Source of the DNA: Candidatus Pacearchaeota archaeon
Lineage (GTDB): Archaea; Nanobdellota; Nanobdellia; Pacearchaeales; GW2011-AR1
Reading direction: 5' to 3'
Assembly: GCA_009694725.1 (NCBI GenBank)
Contig: SICV01000005.1
Span: 1-60,485, forward strand
Length of the DNA stretch: 60,485 nucleotides
Positions 42,513-50,095 of this stretch are shown piece by piece. The position numbers and the translations under genes are program-made. Under the pieces are notes generated by a model that saw only the letters and a list, made by a program, of their open reading frames with translations, had not been told where the DNA came from and searched no databases. The first letter of the stretch is position 1, and every line of letters starts with the position of its first letter.

Positions 42513-42842
42513 TTACTTTTCTTGCCTTTTAAAATCCTTGAATTCAAACTGAAGTAATGTCCATCCCCGAGAAGGAAAGCGATCAGAAGAGAAGGGAGCT
42601 TGTTCTGAAAAAGAATACGGCGCAGGAGTACGGACGTCTGGTCGAGAAGAGACAGGGGAGGCATACACCAGGGAAGTTCCCGACGAAGCAGTAGGAACAG
42701 CATGAGTAGAAGGAGCAGTATAAGAAGAAGGAACTGAAGCAGGAGTCGTTGACGTGCCTAATACATAGGTACGTGCAACCGTACATCCTGTCAAATAACC
42801 AGCAAGACCCAGCATTCCGAGTGCACGAACACACGTTTTCAT
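42513..42842 (-). CDS. Putative lipoprotein
   Basis: MKTCVRALGMLGLAGYLTGC is a lipoprotein-type signal ending in the lipobox LTGC, so Cys20 would be lipidated and the protein tethered outside. The remaining ~90 residues are Ser/Thr/Pro-rich (SSYTAPSTHAVPTASSGTS), likely unfolded and possibly glycosylated. Its function is probably a surface spacer. No family was recognised. Confidence 0.55.
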   Translation of the reverse strand: MKTCVRALGMLGLAGYLTGCTVARTYVLGTSTTPASVPSSYTAPSTHAVPTASSGTSLVYASPVSSRPDVRTPAPYSFSEQAPFSSDRFPSRGWTLLQFEFKDFKRQEK

Positions 42843-42953
42843 AATTTCACCAACACTCGTTCCTTAATAAATCTACAGTACTCGCGTAAAGTACTCACAC
42901 ATGAAAGAGAGTAAGTATCACTTCAAAATGACACGTAGAACCTAGCCTTATAT

Positions 42954-42969
42954 GGGCTGTATAGAGCCC
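42954..42969. promoter_or_regulatory. Inverted repeat between TATA and start of the AbrB-like operon
   Basis: GGGCT-GTATAG-AGCCC is a perfect 5-bp inverted repeat directly after the TATA-like TTATATGG (42948-42955) and 9 bases before ATG 42979. This is where an autorepressor operator would sit. Confidence 0.45.
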
Positions 42970-42978
42970 GTATGCATA

Positions 42979-43125
42979 ATGAACCAGCAGATAGTCATCA
43001 CCAAAAGGATAGCAAAACACGGCAAACAAGCCATTATAGTAGTCCCCCGCATCCTCGAAGATCATCTCAAACCAGGCACGATGGTCAAACTCTCAATCGA
43101 TATAGTCCAGGAGGCAGATGCATGA
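42979..43125 (+). CDS. AbrB/MazE-like small DNA-binding protein
   Basis: This gene is hidden under a different-frame ORF in the track. The 48 residues (MNQQIVITKRIAKHGKQAII, then VVPRILEDHLKPGTMVKLSI) show the swapped-hairpin AbrB pattern: K-h-x-x-x-G-x-x-h-h-h-VPxxL followed by KPGTMVKL. These dimers bind promoter DNA, often as antitoxins or self-repressors. The inverted repeat just upstream is a natural operator. Its TGA overlaps the next ATG (ATGA), so a 33-aa partner is coupled to it. Confidence 0.65.
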   Translation: MNQQIVITKRIAKHGKQAIIVVPRILEDHLKPGTMVKLSIDIVQEADA

Positions 43126-43223
43126 ACGCCCCACACGTAGACGAGCGAGGCAATGTCCCCGCCCCTTCATCACCATTAATTGTGCCCGATGTCAACGCTA
43201 TTGGGGCGTTGCAGAATAATTAA
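43122..43223 (+). CDS. 33-aa protein coupled to the AbrB-like gene
   Basis: The ATG overlaps the AbrB-like stop and GGAGG (43110-43114) lies 7 bases ahead, which makes translation likely. The product (MNAPHVDERGNVPAPSSPLI, then VPDVNAIGALQNN) is Pro-rich and probably unstructured alone. Function is unknown. Confidence 0.4.
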   Translation: MNAPHVDERGNVPAPSSPLIVPDVNAIGALQNN

Positions 43224-43257
43224 CGTTTAGCCAAGGTATGTTGTCCACATCAACGCA

Positions 43258-44370
43258 TCACTTTTTTATGTTTAAGAGTTGTCGTACTATCCGCATTACT
43301 TGTTTCAAGTCAGATTTCGTGGTATCCCTGCCCAGCACAAACCGCACACTCCCTTTTTGCAAAGCGGAAGACATGCCCATCGCTTTCAGCGTGCGATTTT
43401 CAGTATACTGTTTTGTCAAACAAGCCGATCGTGCCGAGCAATAAATCCCTTTCTCAGACAACGCAACCACCAGTTGCTCAGCATCCTGTCCAGGAAATGC
43501 AACGTGCACGTGCCCCGGTAACCGAGGACTTGCTTTACAGGTAATAATCCCATTAAGCTTTTCAAGTTCACGCTCAAACCACATTCGTAACTTCATAACC
43601 TTCCCCCAATTAACCTTCTGAGCACATTCCACCGCCTTCCCGAACCCTACAATCCCCGGCACATTCTCTGTACCTCCCCGTCTACCCAGCTCTTGACTTC
43701 CTGGAAGAAGCGGTTTCAACTGAATACCTGAACGCACATACAAACAGCCCATTCCCTTGGATCCTCCGATCTTATGTGCCGAAGCAGACACTAAGTCAAT
43801 CCCCCACCGCACATCAATCGGCACTTTTCCAAAACTCTGCACGGCATCAGTATGGAAGAATACGTTTGTGCGTGTACACAGAGAAGCAATCGCTTGAATA
43901 TCCTGTACCACGCCAAGCTCATTATGCCCAGGAATAACCGATACAACAAGCGTATCGGTAGTAATCGCCTGTTCCAATGCTTTCATAGCAATCATACCCT
44001 CATAAGTAACCGGCACTTCGACAATTTCATATCCCCGGCCCTTCAACATCTCACACACAGCATATACCGAACTATGCTCAAATGCCGAAATAACAATACG
44101 CTTTTTGCCCGGATACATCCCTGCAAGTCCAAACAACGCCAAGGCATTTGCTTCCGTTGCTCCCGATGTAAAGACAATCTCTGCAGGTTTAGCCTTGATT
44201 ACAGAAGCAACCTTTTTCCGAGCATCAGTAATCAATTCGAGTGCCTGCTCACCCAAAGCATGAGGTGATGAAGGATTCCCATACTGTTTCAGCATAACGT
44301 CTGTCATAGCCGTAACTACTTCTTTCCGTACCGGTGTAGTCGCAGCATTATCCAGATAGATCTGTTTCAT
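43258..44370 (-). CDS. iscS: Cysteine desulfurase (NifS/IscS-type)
   Basis: I start at 44370 (MKQIYLDNAATTPV), with 44376 also possible; the track's longer N-terminus crosses the promoter. This PLP enzyme takes sulfur from cysteine for Fe-S clusters and tRNA thiolation. Landmarks are AFEHSSV (His on PLP), HTDAVQSFGKVPID (Asp), SASAHKIGGSKG (PLP Lys) and the catalytic Cys in YCSARSACL. About 370 residues is standard. The TATA at 44391 is shared with the divergent 273-aa gene. Confidence 0.93.
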   Translation of the reverse strand: MKQIYLDNAATTPVRKEVVTAMTDVMLKQYGNPSSPHALGEQALELITDARKKVASVIKAKPAEIVFTSGATEANALALFGLAGMYPGKKRIVISAFEHSSVYAVCEMLKGRGYEIVEVPVTYEGMIAMKALEQAITTDTLVVSVIPGHNELGVVQDIQAIASLCTRTNVFFHTDAVQSFGKVPIDVRWGIDLVSASAHKIGGSKGMGCLYVRSGIQLKPLLPGSQELGRRGGTENVPGIVGFGKAVECAQKVNWGKVMKLRMWFERELEKLNGIITCKASPRLPGHVHVAFPGQDAEQLVVALSEKGIYCSARSACLTKQYTENRTLKAMGMSSALQKGSVRFVLGRDTTKSDLKQVMRIVRQLLNIKK

Positions 44371-44390
44371 AGTCATTCCACTCGCTGAAT

Positions 44391-44400
44391 CTTTAAATAG
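44391..44400. promoter_or_regulatory. Bidirectional TATA box (iscS / 44421 gene)
   Basis: CTTTAAATAG reads as TTTAAATA toward 44421 (ATG ~25 bases on) and CTATTTAAAG toward iscS (ATG 44370, ~22 bases on). No second TATA-like motif lies between the two starts. Confidence 0.6.
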
Positions 44401-44420
44401 CTGACTCCTGCGAGAAGCAG

Positions 44421-45242
44421 ATGAGTGAAGACCATCATACAAGAAGAATCCAGGACATACATGATGGCTTATCAAAGGGAATATGGCAAGAAAGAGAAAA
44501 AAGTTATATTTTGTTTCTCAGAAGCAATCCATTAAAGGGTGATGCAGAACGTACAAGAAAACAATTAATGACGCGTCTTGCTCTTGCAGGCATATTCAGA
44601 GAACAAGCGCCTCCGGGAGATATACGAACTTATAAAGGAATAATTGCCCACAAGGGCCATACCAGTCATCTGAGAGTAATGCGAAATGATTTTTACATCC
44701 AATTGCAAACAACACTGAGAACTGCAGTCGGCATTACAGCACGATATAATGGAAGAGGAAGAATAGTAGCAATAACCTGTAGCCCTTTTAATTTTGAAAA
44801 ATACCCTGCAGAACGAATAGGAGACTATCCCTTTATGAATGGAGCAGTGCAAGGAGAAGACACGAGATGGAACGAGAAGTCGGTCAGTTTACACACCATG
44901 GAACATCAGGATATTTTTCAGAAGGCGTTTCCTCTGGCACAAGCAGAAAAATTTTATACAGATATTGCACACGATATAGTCGAACGAGGACAACGTGCCT
45001 GGCGTACACTTGCAGATACATTATGGGCAGGAGATGAATTTCCACGATCTATGAAAATCAAACCTCATCCTCTTGAAGAGATTGGAGAAGATTATGCTGC
45101 ATGTAACAGAATAGGAGAAGCAGCACGACTTTGGCCACATGTTGTTGTTGAAGGTTCACTCAAAATAAAGTTGGTGTATGTACCATTCACTCCAAAAGAA
45201 ATCTCTTCTTCAGGTTGGGCACGTCAATTTACACCTGCATAA
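44421..45242 (+). CDS. Hypothetical protein, 273 aa
   Basis: No family was recognised. It is soluble and alpha/beta with a basic helical N-terminal third. SHLRVMRNDFYIQLQTTLRT and VGITARYNGRGRIVAITCSP suggest a beta-sheet core. No catalytic motif stands out. It is leaderless from the TATA shared with iscS, which may mean coordinated expression. Confidence 0.55.
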   Translation: MSEDHHTRRIQDIHDGLSKGIWQEREKSYILFLRSNPLKGDAERTRKQLMTRLALAGIFREQAPPGDIRTYKGIIAHKGHTSHLRVMRNDFYIQLQTTLRTAVGITARYNGRGRIVAITCSPFNFEKYPAERIGDYPFMNGAVQGEDTRWNEKSVSLHTMEHQDIFQKAFPLAQAEKFYTDIAHDIVERGQRAWRTLADTLWAGDEFPRSMKIKPHPLEEIGEDYAACNRIGEAARLWPHVVVEGSLKIKLVYVPFTPKEISSSGWARQFTPA

Positions 45243-45286
45243 AGAGCAATCCAGAATTTTATATATCCCTTCAACAATAACTATAT

Positions 45287-46087
45287 ATGAAACCATCAGA
45301 ACTCACTCCATTCCTCTATGACTTCTACGACCGAGAAGCACGAGTGATGCCCTGGCGAAGTAATCCTTCACCGTATGGCGTATTGGTCTCCGAAATCATG
45401 CTCCAACAGACTCAAGTCCCGCGGGTGATCGAAAAATACAACGAGTTCATGGAAACCTTTCCCACAATTCAATCACTTGCTGAAGCTCCAACAGATCAAC
45501 TCTTGAAAGTCTGGCAAGGCCTCGGATACAATCGCCGAGCATTGAATCTCCGCAAAGCAGCACAAGCTATCATCGCACAGCACAACGGAAAACTCCCTGA
45601 AACGCTTGAAGAACTCGATGCCCTTCCAGGCATTGGACCGGCAACCGCTGCCTCCATCTCTGCATTCGGGTTCAATAAGTCGGTCTTCTTCATTGAAACA
45701 AATGTGCGCTCGGTCTTCATTCATTTTTTCTTCAAAGGAACAGAAGAGGTCTCAGATGCGGAGATTCTTCCCCTTGTTGAGCAAGCCTTAGACAGAACAA
45801 ATAGTCGAAAATGGTACTCAGCTATCATGGATTATGGTACCGTGCTCAAGAAACAAGTCGTTAATCCGAGCAGAAAGAGCACACATTACACCAAGCAATC
45901 AAAGTTTGAAGGGTCTGAACGTCAATTGCGGGGGAAAATTCTCAAATTGCTTACCACTACACCTATGCTCTCAGTACAGAAACTTAAAGAGGAATTAGGA
46001 GATAATAGAATTCATGAAGTTATTAAGCAATTAACAGATGAGGAGTTTATTGTACAAGAGAAAGGCGTAATCAAACTTAAAAGTTAA
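45287..46087 (+). CDS. mutY: MutY-like adenine DNA glycosylase without an Fe-S cluster
   Basis: The HhH-GPD glycosylase core is clear: SEIMLQQTQVPRVIEKY (catalytic Glu), ALPGIGPATAAS (helix-hairpin-helix) and FFIETNVRSV. The last motif normally carries Asp (D138 in E. coli MutY) but is Glu here. After MDYGTVLKKQVVNPSRKS, where MutY has its four cluster cysteines, there are none. Residues ~215-266 add a winged-helix-like tail (LSVQKLKEELGDNRIHEV). It should excise A opposite 8-oxoG. This cluster-less form also occurs in CPR bacteria, as I recall. Confidence 0.88.
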   Translation: MKPSELTPFLYDFYDREARVMPWRSNPSPYGVLVSEIMLQQTQVPRVIEKYNEFMETFPTIQSLAEAPTDQLLKVWQGLGYNRRALNLRKAAQAIIAQHNGKLPETLEELDALPGIGPATAASISAFGFNKSVFFIETNVRSVFIHFFFKGTEEVSDAEILPLVEQALDRTNSRKWYSAIMDYGTVLKKQVVNPSRKSTHYTKQSKFEGSERQLRGKILKLLTTTPMLSVQKLKEELGDNRIHEVIKQLTDEEFIVQEKGVIKLKS

Positions 46088-46134
46088 AGAGCTTCAGCAG
46101 TTGCAAGAGTAGCAAGGGGAACATGCTTACTTGC

Positions 46135-46284
46135 TTACAAGATTTCAATGCCTATAGCTCGTCCATCTGCATCAAGATCTATGTTGAAAGTATTGCTTAA
46201 AGAAACAGTCTTTGCAACACGTTGAGACTTTTCAGTAACATAAATGTATGCAGCATCTGCTTCCTTATCGAACGTTATCTTCAT
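46135..46284 (-). CDS. DUF2283-family protein
   Basis: This gene is absent from the track. The 49 residues (MKITFDKEADAAYIYVTEKS, then LDADGRAIGIEIL) match DUF2283, with the D-x-EADAxYI-Y opening and the D-x-DGRxIGIEIL end. Such genes usually follow a DUF4258 gene and the pair is thought to behave like a toxin-antitoxin module. Here ATG overlaps the stop of a broken DUF4258 frame (ATGA). The gene itself is intact and typical in length. Confidence 0.75.
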   Translation of the reverse strand: MKITFDKEADAAYIYVTEKSQRVAKTVSLSNTFNIDLDADGRAIGIEIL

Positions 46285-46479
46285 GACTTGTCCATAACGG
46301 TGAGAATCGTTATAAATGTGTCCTTTACTATCTCCACAATTTTAAGAGAACGAAGACCAATCTTTTTATGAAATTCTGTAATGCCTTCGTGAGTAAGTGT
46401 ATAATCGGGCAAATGAATGCTGGCCTCTATCTCTTAGTCTCATCCGCTGAGAAGCATGTACGGTAAAGATAAGTCTCAC
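46281..46479 (-). pseudogene. DUF4258-family gene with a single frameshift
   Basis: GTG at 46477-46479 begins MRLIFTVHASQRMRLRDRG, the family's HAxxRMxxRG opening, and that frame then closes early. The expected rest (EIEASIHLPDYTLTHEG, then KIGLRSLKIVEIVKD) lies one base out of phase and runs to a TGA that overlaps the DUF2283 start. The 199-base span is one more than a multiple of three. It is therefore a DUF4258 gene with one indel around 46425-46440. Confidence 0.65.
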
Positions 46480-46510
46480 TCAAGTAATCATTCATTCGTA
46501 TTTATAGAAG

Positions 46511-47404
46511 TTACGTTAAAATTCTTTCTTTTCCCATATTCCGTGTCTGCATCTCTACAAAACAGGCTTTCGAGCAACACCCCCCATGGGTCTGCTCACA
46601 ATCAATGCACACTACACAATACGCATCACAGGTAAGATGGCTACAATTACGATATAAATCGCAGGGCCGTGTACATAGTTCACATACGGTTAAAGGTTTG
46701 TTTTCAGTATTCACATTCGAAACCATTCTCCGATCAAAGACAAAACACGTTCCTTCCCAAACAGTGTCTGGGTGCGCTTTACCAAAGGTGAGAATCCCTC
46801 CCTCAATTTGGGAAACGTCTGCAAAACCATTTTCTTTCAAATACGCACTTGCTTTTTCACATCGAATACCTCCCGTACAATACATCACTACTTTTTTGTT
46901 TTTATAAGGTGCAAGTTCTTTGAGGGCAATCTTGGGAAAATCACGGAACGTTTTCATCGGCAACGTCACCGCATTCTTGAATTTTCCCACGCGCCATTCA
47001 TAGTCATTCCGGGCATCAACCACCACCACATCTTGCCCCGTTTCATATAAATGTAGAAATTCCTCTGGCTTCAGGTGGGTTCCTGCATTCGTCATATCGA
47101 CATCTGCACCCATGTTCAAAATAACGGGCTTCACTTTCACCACCATTTTCTTGAACGGATGACTCACCCCGATATCTTCCTTAAACGGCATACCTGCAAA
47201 CCGCGGATCAGCATGTACGGCCTGTTTATATGCTTCAATTTGTTCTTTCATTCCACTCACCGAACCATTCATCCCTTCTGAAGCGATCAGAATACGCCCC
47301 CGTAATCCTATCTGGTTACAAAGTGCAAGATGTTCTTTGGTAAATCGGGCAGGGTTATCCAACTGCACATACCGGTAATACAATAAGATGTGGATAGGTT
47401 CCAT
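46511..47404 (-). CDS. trhO: tRNA U34 hydroxylase TrhO (rhodanese family)
   Basis: This is the YceA/TrhO layout: an N-terminal ferredoxin-like domain (GRILIASEGMNGSVSG), a rhodanese domain with VVVDARNDYEW and the active Cys in MYCTGGIRCEKASAYL, then a Cys-rich end (CELCTRPCDLYRNCSHLTCD, then CCSKACF) that binds zinc. TrhO makes 5-hydroxyuridine at the wobble position of tRNA. At 297 residues it matches the family. Rare in archaea and bacterial in origin, I infer. Its tRNA modification partner genes are not in the window. Confidence 0.93.
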   Translation of the reverse strand: MEPIHILLYYRYVQLDNPARFTKEHLALCNQIGLRGRILIASEGMNGSVSGMKEQIEAYKQAVHADPRFAGMPFKEDIGVSHPFKKMVVKVKPVILNMGADVDMTNAGTHLKPEEFLHLYETGQDVVVVDARNDYEWRVGKFKNAVTLPMKTFRDFPKIALKELAPYKNKKVVMYCTGGIRCEKASAYLKENGFADVSQIEGGILTFGKAHPDTVWEGTCFVFDRRMVSNVNTENKPLTVCELCTRPCDLYRNCSHLTCDAYCVVCIDCEQTHGGCCSKACFVEMQTRNMGKERILT

Positions 47405-47450
47405 AGAAAGAAGGGTTCAAAATCCCTTATAAAACTAATGACTGAGGAGG

Positions 47451-47993
47451 TTATTTCTTCTTCCCATACGTCTTCTGATAGAGTGCCTGAGCAAGTTCAA
47501 CATCCTTCCACGCAGCACCCCGAGGCAAGAATTCCATGATCTGGCACTGTTTTCCTTCCAATTGCTTATAGTTCTCAAAAAAATGCTTTAATTCTTCCAA
47601 GAAGTGCTTCGGAATATCAGTCAGATCTTGATATTCAGTGTAGCGCGGATCAGCATCATATACTGCAATAATTTTATCATCTTTCTCCCCATTGTCAATC
47701 ATACGAGCAACACCTATCACTCGGGCTTCAACAAGCGTTAAAGGATAGGCGACCGAGCGAGTTGTAATAATAATGATATCTAAAGGGTCCCCGTCTTCCC
47801 ATAATGTTTGAGGTACGAACCCATAATCACCGGGATAATGCACTGCAGAAAACAAAAAACGATCAAGTTTTATGAGCCCACTCTCTTTATCTAACTCATA
47901 TTTCAATTTAGAGTCCTTCGGAATTTCAATAATTGCGTTCACAACGTGAGGGGCCTTTATTCCAACGGGAACTTCATGCCATACATTTACCAT
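47451..47993 (-). CDS. ppa: Inorganic pyrophosphatase (family I)
   Basis: It hydrolyses pyrophosphate and pulls nucleic-acid synthesis forward. Family I residues are all visible: EIPKDSKLKYELDKESG, HYPGDYGFVPQT, and the metal-binding DGDPLDIIII signature, then DNGEKDDKIIAV. The 180 residues are normal. Start and TATA are shared with the divergent alkyltransferase-like gene (48018-48026). Confidence 0.97.
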   Translation of the reverse strand: MVNVWHEVPVGIKAPHVVNAIIEIPKDSKLKYELDKESGLIKLDRFLFSAVHYPGDYGFVPQTLWEDGDPLDIIIITTRSVAYPLTLVEARVIGVARMIDNGEKDDKIIAVYDADPRYTEYQDLTDIPKHFLEELKHFFENYKQLEGKQCQIMEFLPRGAAWKDVELAQALYQKTYGKKK

Positions 47994-48017
47994 GGGACTT
48001 CCAGCAACACGAGATCC

Positions 48018-48026
48018 CTTTTAAAG
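48018..48026. promoter_or_regulatory. Bidirectional TATA box (ppa / ogt-like gene)
   Basis: CTTTTAAAG is self-complementary. It lies ~25 bases before the ppa ATG (47993) on one strand and ~21-25 bases before the GTG at 48047 on the other. No other TATA-like motif lies between the two starts. Confidence 0.6.
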
Positions 48027-48046
48027 CTTCAGTACCTCTTGAGAGT

Positions 48047-48349
48047 GTGAAATCATCCCTTTTCCAACACGTCTATTCCCTTATGAGTCAAATACCTGGA
48101 GGGAAAGTCACCACTTACAAAACGCTCGCTCAGGCATGTAACCCTAAAGCATACCGCGCTATTGGCCACATCTGCAAGCGTAACCCTCATGCCCCTCACA
48201 TCCCCTGTTATCGCGTTATCAAAAGCAATGGTGAACTCGGAGGATATGCCTTCGGTATCCAAAAGAAAACGCAACTATTACAAAAAGAAGGTATTAAAAT
48301 GGTAAAAGGAAAAATTAAGCTCATAAAGTATCATTATACGTTTTTATAA
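48047..48349 (+). CDS. ogt: O6-alkylguanine-DNA alkyltransferase-like protein
   Basis: I choose GTG 48047 because the shared TATA box sits at leaderless distance; the track start overlaps ppa antisense. Only the DNA-binding/active-site domain is present (~100 residues): IPGGKVTTYKTLAQACN, RAIGHICKRN, then IPCYRVIKSNGELGGYAFG. The acceptor Cys in PCYRV is kept (PCHRV is usual), so it may repair O6-alkylguanine, unlike Atl proteins where Cys is Trp. Without the N-terminal domain it is shorter than full MGMT, as in many archaea. Confidence 0.85.
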   Translation: MKSSLFQHVYSLMSQIPGGKVTTYKTLAQACNPKAYRAIGHICKRNPHAPHIPCYRVIKSNGELGGYAFGIQKKTQLLQKEGIKMVKGKIKLIKYHYTFL

Positions 48350-48376
48350 AAAAAGTAGGACATATAGTTTGGAGTA

Positions 48377-48592
48377 TTATTCGCGCCCCACTAATCCCAG
48401 ACTCGCCCCTTCCGTTAGGACAACAATCTCGGAATTGTAGTAGTTACAAAGACGATATCTCCCCGTACTACACGTAAACTGGACTGTAGATTCAGGCACT
48501 TCTTTACCTGACTTTACTGCACAACAAAACGGGCGAGACTTGTCAAAAACAAAATGATATTCCAGGAAAGGGCAGGCAGACGGACCCATCAT
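48377..48592 (-). CDS. Cys-rich small protein, 71 aa
   Basis: No family was recognised by name. Cys residues occur in ACPFLEYHFVF, RPFCCAVKSGK, FTCSTGRY and RLCNYY. Four to five spaced Cys are like small metal-binding proteins of the C...C...YC..Y type. The start overlaps the stop of the upstream gene by 4 bases (ATGA). The role may be zinc or redox binding. Confidence 0.55.
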   Translation of the reverse strand: MMGPSACPFLEYHFVFDKSRPFCCAVKSGKEVPESTVQFTCSTGRYRLCNYYNSEIVVLTEGASLGLVGRE

Positions 48593-48867
48593 GAAAGGGA
48601 TAGCCTCCGTTCAGCAAAAAGAGGGCGCACACGATAACCTGTAGGAGTAAGGCAGTGAGTTCTAACATCGCGCACATCTGGCATGTACCTCTCCCTAATA
48701 TCAGCCCGACAAATCAGTTCTCCAACAGCAATTGTTTCCAAAAGCTGGCAATTAGTACATATTTGGGTACGATCTAAACGCTTCTGTTGTACATACTGTG
48801 CAACATGAGGCGGAAGTCCAAAAAGTGCATCCAAAAATTCAGGGGGAATCGAAAAAATAAAGCTCAT
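48589..48867 (-). CDS. Hypothetical protein, ~92 aa
   Basis: I prefer Met5 (48867, MSFIFSIPPEFLDALFGLPP) as start. It carries CTNCQLLETIAVGELICR, three Cys that might bind metal, and is followed by the Cys-rich gene with a 4-base overlap. Together they look like a two-gene operon. No family was recognised. Confidence 0.5.
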   Translation of the reverse strand: MSFIFSIPPEFLDALFGLPPHVAQYVQQKRLDRTQICTNCQLLETIAVGELICRADIRERYMPDVRDVRTHCLTPTGYRVRPLFAERRLSLS

Positions 48868-48903
48868 ACCGAAAACCACAAAAAAGGGTATAAAAAGCTA
48901 TTC

Positions 48904-49317
48904 TTAGGCTAGCGCAAGTAATACTTTTGCCGCAGCGCTCAAAGCCACAAGATCATAAGCGGTTAAGAGAATAAACAACTTCACAGGCTTTCCTTCCCCT
49001 AATACTTTCCCTAATTGCAAGGGCATCATAAAACCGAGCCAGAGCCAAAAAACAACCGTTACTCCTTCCATAAAGGTAGTAGCATCAGCATAGGCAAGAA
49101 AATGAGAAAGAATAGTGGCAGTCAGTACATTTACGATGACTGACGTAAGAATAATGACGCTCATCCTCGCCCCACCCACATTCGCTTTTTTCACTCCCGC
49201 AAGTTTCATCCACATTTTCCCAAACAACGGGCCATACCACACCCATCCAATCATTTGCATAGCGACCATTGCCACCAACGTATGCCAGAAAACTACGGTC
49301 ACCTCGGGAAATGCCAT
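48904..49317 (-). CDS. DUF1761-family membrane protein
   Basis: Four membrane helices with the family's WYGPLFGKMWMKL motif after helix 1 (LVAMVAMQMIGWV). I use ATG 49317, since GGAG sits 5-8 bases ahead; the GTG at 49335 is the track start. Function of the family is unknown; it is mostly bacterial. TATA (49338-49345) is shared with the 49378 gene. Confidence 0.82.
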   Translation of the reverse strand: MAFPEVTVVFWHTLVAMVAMQMIGWVWYGPLFGKMWMKLAGVKKANVGGARMSVIILTSVIVNVLTATILSHFLAYADATTFMEGVTVVFWLWLGFMMPLQLGKVLGEGKPVKLFILLTAYDLVALSAAAKVLLALA

Positions 49318-49337
49318 ATCTCCTTTAGCGCTCACGA

Positions 49338-49345
49338 TTATATAA
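49338..49345. promoter_or_regulatory. Bidirectional TATA box (DUF1761 / 49378 gene)
   Basis: TTATATAA is a perfect 8-bp palindrome between the divergent genes at 49317 (minus) and 49378 (plus). A second TATA-like TTTTTATAGG (49349) may serve the plus gene. Confidence 0.5.
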
Positions 49346-49377
49346 AGGTTTTTATAGGGAAGAAAGAAGAAAAAAAT

Positions 49378-49725
49378 ATGAAACGAATGCCTTCAACACA
49401 AGCACTTGCACGAGAATTAAACACCACGCCACCCGGGGAAATCTATCATCTAATGGGAAGGGTCTCGGTTAACTCCCTCATGCAAACCACTGCACCCAGC
49501 ATCTATTGGGCAGACGGGGCATTAATGCTTACTGCAGATACAAGTCATCGCTGGACAGTAACCTATCAAAATCACCTTCCAGAAACGGGGCTCTATTTTG
49601 AAACTAATGGACATTTTGAATGTGCTACTCAAAAAGGGAAAGGCGAGCATATACGTGTTGAACTCGGCGGATCATTGGAAGGACAGGTACTCACATTCAC
49701 CCCAAAGGGCGATTGTTTTGTGTAA
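49378..49725 (+). CDS. Hypothetical beta-rich protein, 115 aa
   Basis: I start at ATG 49378 (MKRMPSTQALARELNTTPPG), ~25 bases after a TATA-like element; the track's extra 41 residues lie antisense to the DUF1761 gene. The body is strand-rich (GEIYHLMGRVSVNSLMQTTA, HIRVELGGSLEGQVLTFTP), perhaps an OB-fold-like barrel. No family was named. Confidence 0.5.
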   Translation: MKRMPSTQALARELNTTPPGEIYHLMGRVSVNSLMQTTAPSIYWADGALMLTADTSHRWTVTYQNHLPETGLYFETNGHFECATQKGKGEHIRVELGGSLEGQVLTFTPKGDCFV

Positions 49726-49830
49726 TTCTGACGAGTAAATAATGTAATAACAAACGAGGGCGCATTACAAAAAATAAGTATCTCGTACCTTATCTAATAT
49801 TAACTAACCTATTTTGAAATCATAAAAAAA

Positions 49831-50046
49831 TTACTTCTTTTTTGTACATTCACTAGCTTGCAAAACCTGTGAGTTATAGGCTAAAAGAACCATACACACA
49901 ACCACAACCCAGCTTGCCCAGAAAGGAACTGCAAACCCGGCAATTATTGCAGGGGAACCCATAAACGCACGAATAAGATGGGCAAGCCCAATAAAGACAA
50001 ACAAAAACCAGGTTACCGAAAGATAAGTCTTGAGACTAAAGCACAA
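49831..50046 (-). CDS. Two-helix membrane protein
   Basis: Two hydrophobic helices (TWFLFVFIGLAHLIRAFM and FWASWVVVVCMVLLAY) and a short Lys-rich end. The track's ATG (50124) lies beyond the TATA that would drive the gene, so I favour TTG 50046, ~22 bases after GTATATAAAT (50066-50075) in reverse. The start is uncertain and the family is unknown. Confidence 0.45.
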   Translation of the reverse strand: MCFSLKTYLSVTWFLFVFIGLAHLIRAFMGSPAIIAGFAVPFWASWVVVVCMVLLAYNSQVLQASECTKKK

Positions 50047-50065
50047 AGGTATCTGAGGGGCGGAA

Positions 50066-50075
50066 GTATATAAAT
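50066..50075. promoter_or_regulatory. Possible bidirectional TATA box (49831 gene / 50096 gene)
   Basis: GTATATAAAT lies ~22 bases before ATG 50096 and, read in reverse (ATTTATATAC), ~20 bases before the likely TTG at 50046. Confidence 0.45.
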
Positions 50076-50095
50076 CTGGCCTTCTCAAGAAAACT

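Noticed and set aside
42972-43223. 83-aa ORF in the track
   Set aside because: Only its last 33 codons (from ATG 43122) look real; the first part is the wrong frame over the AbrB-like gene.
49255-49377. N-terminal extension of the 156-aa ORF
   Set aside because: It is antisense to the DUF1761 gene and its promoter; TATA spacing supports the start at 49378.
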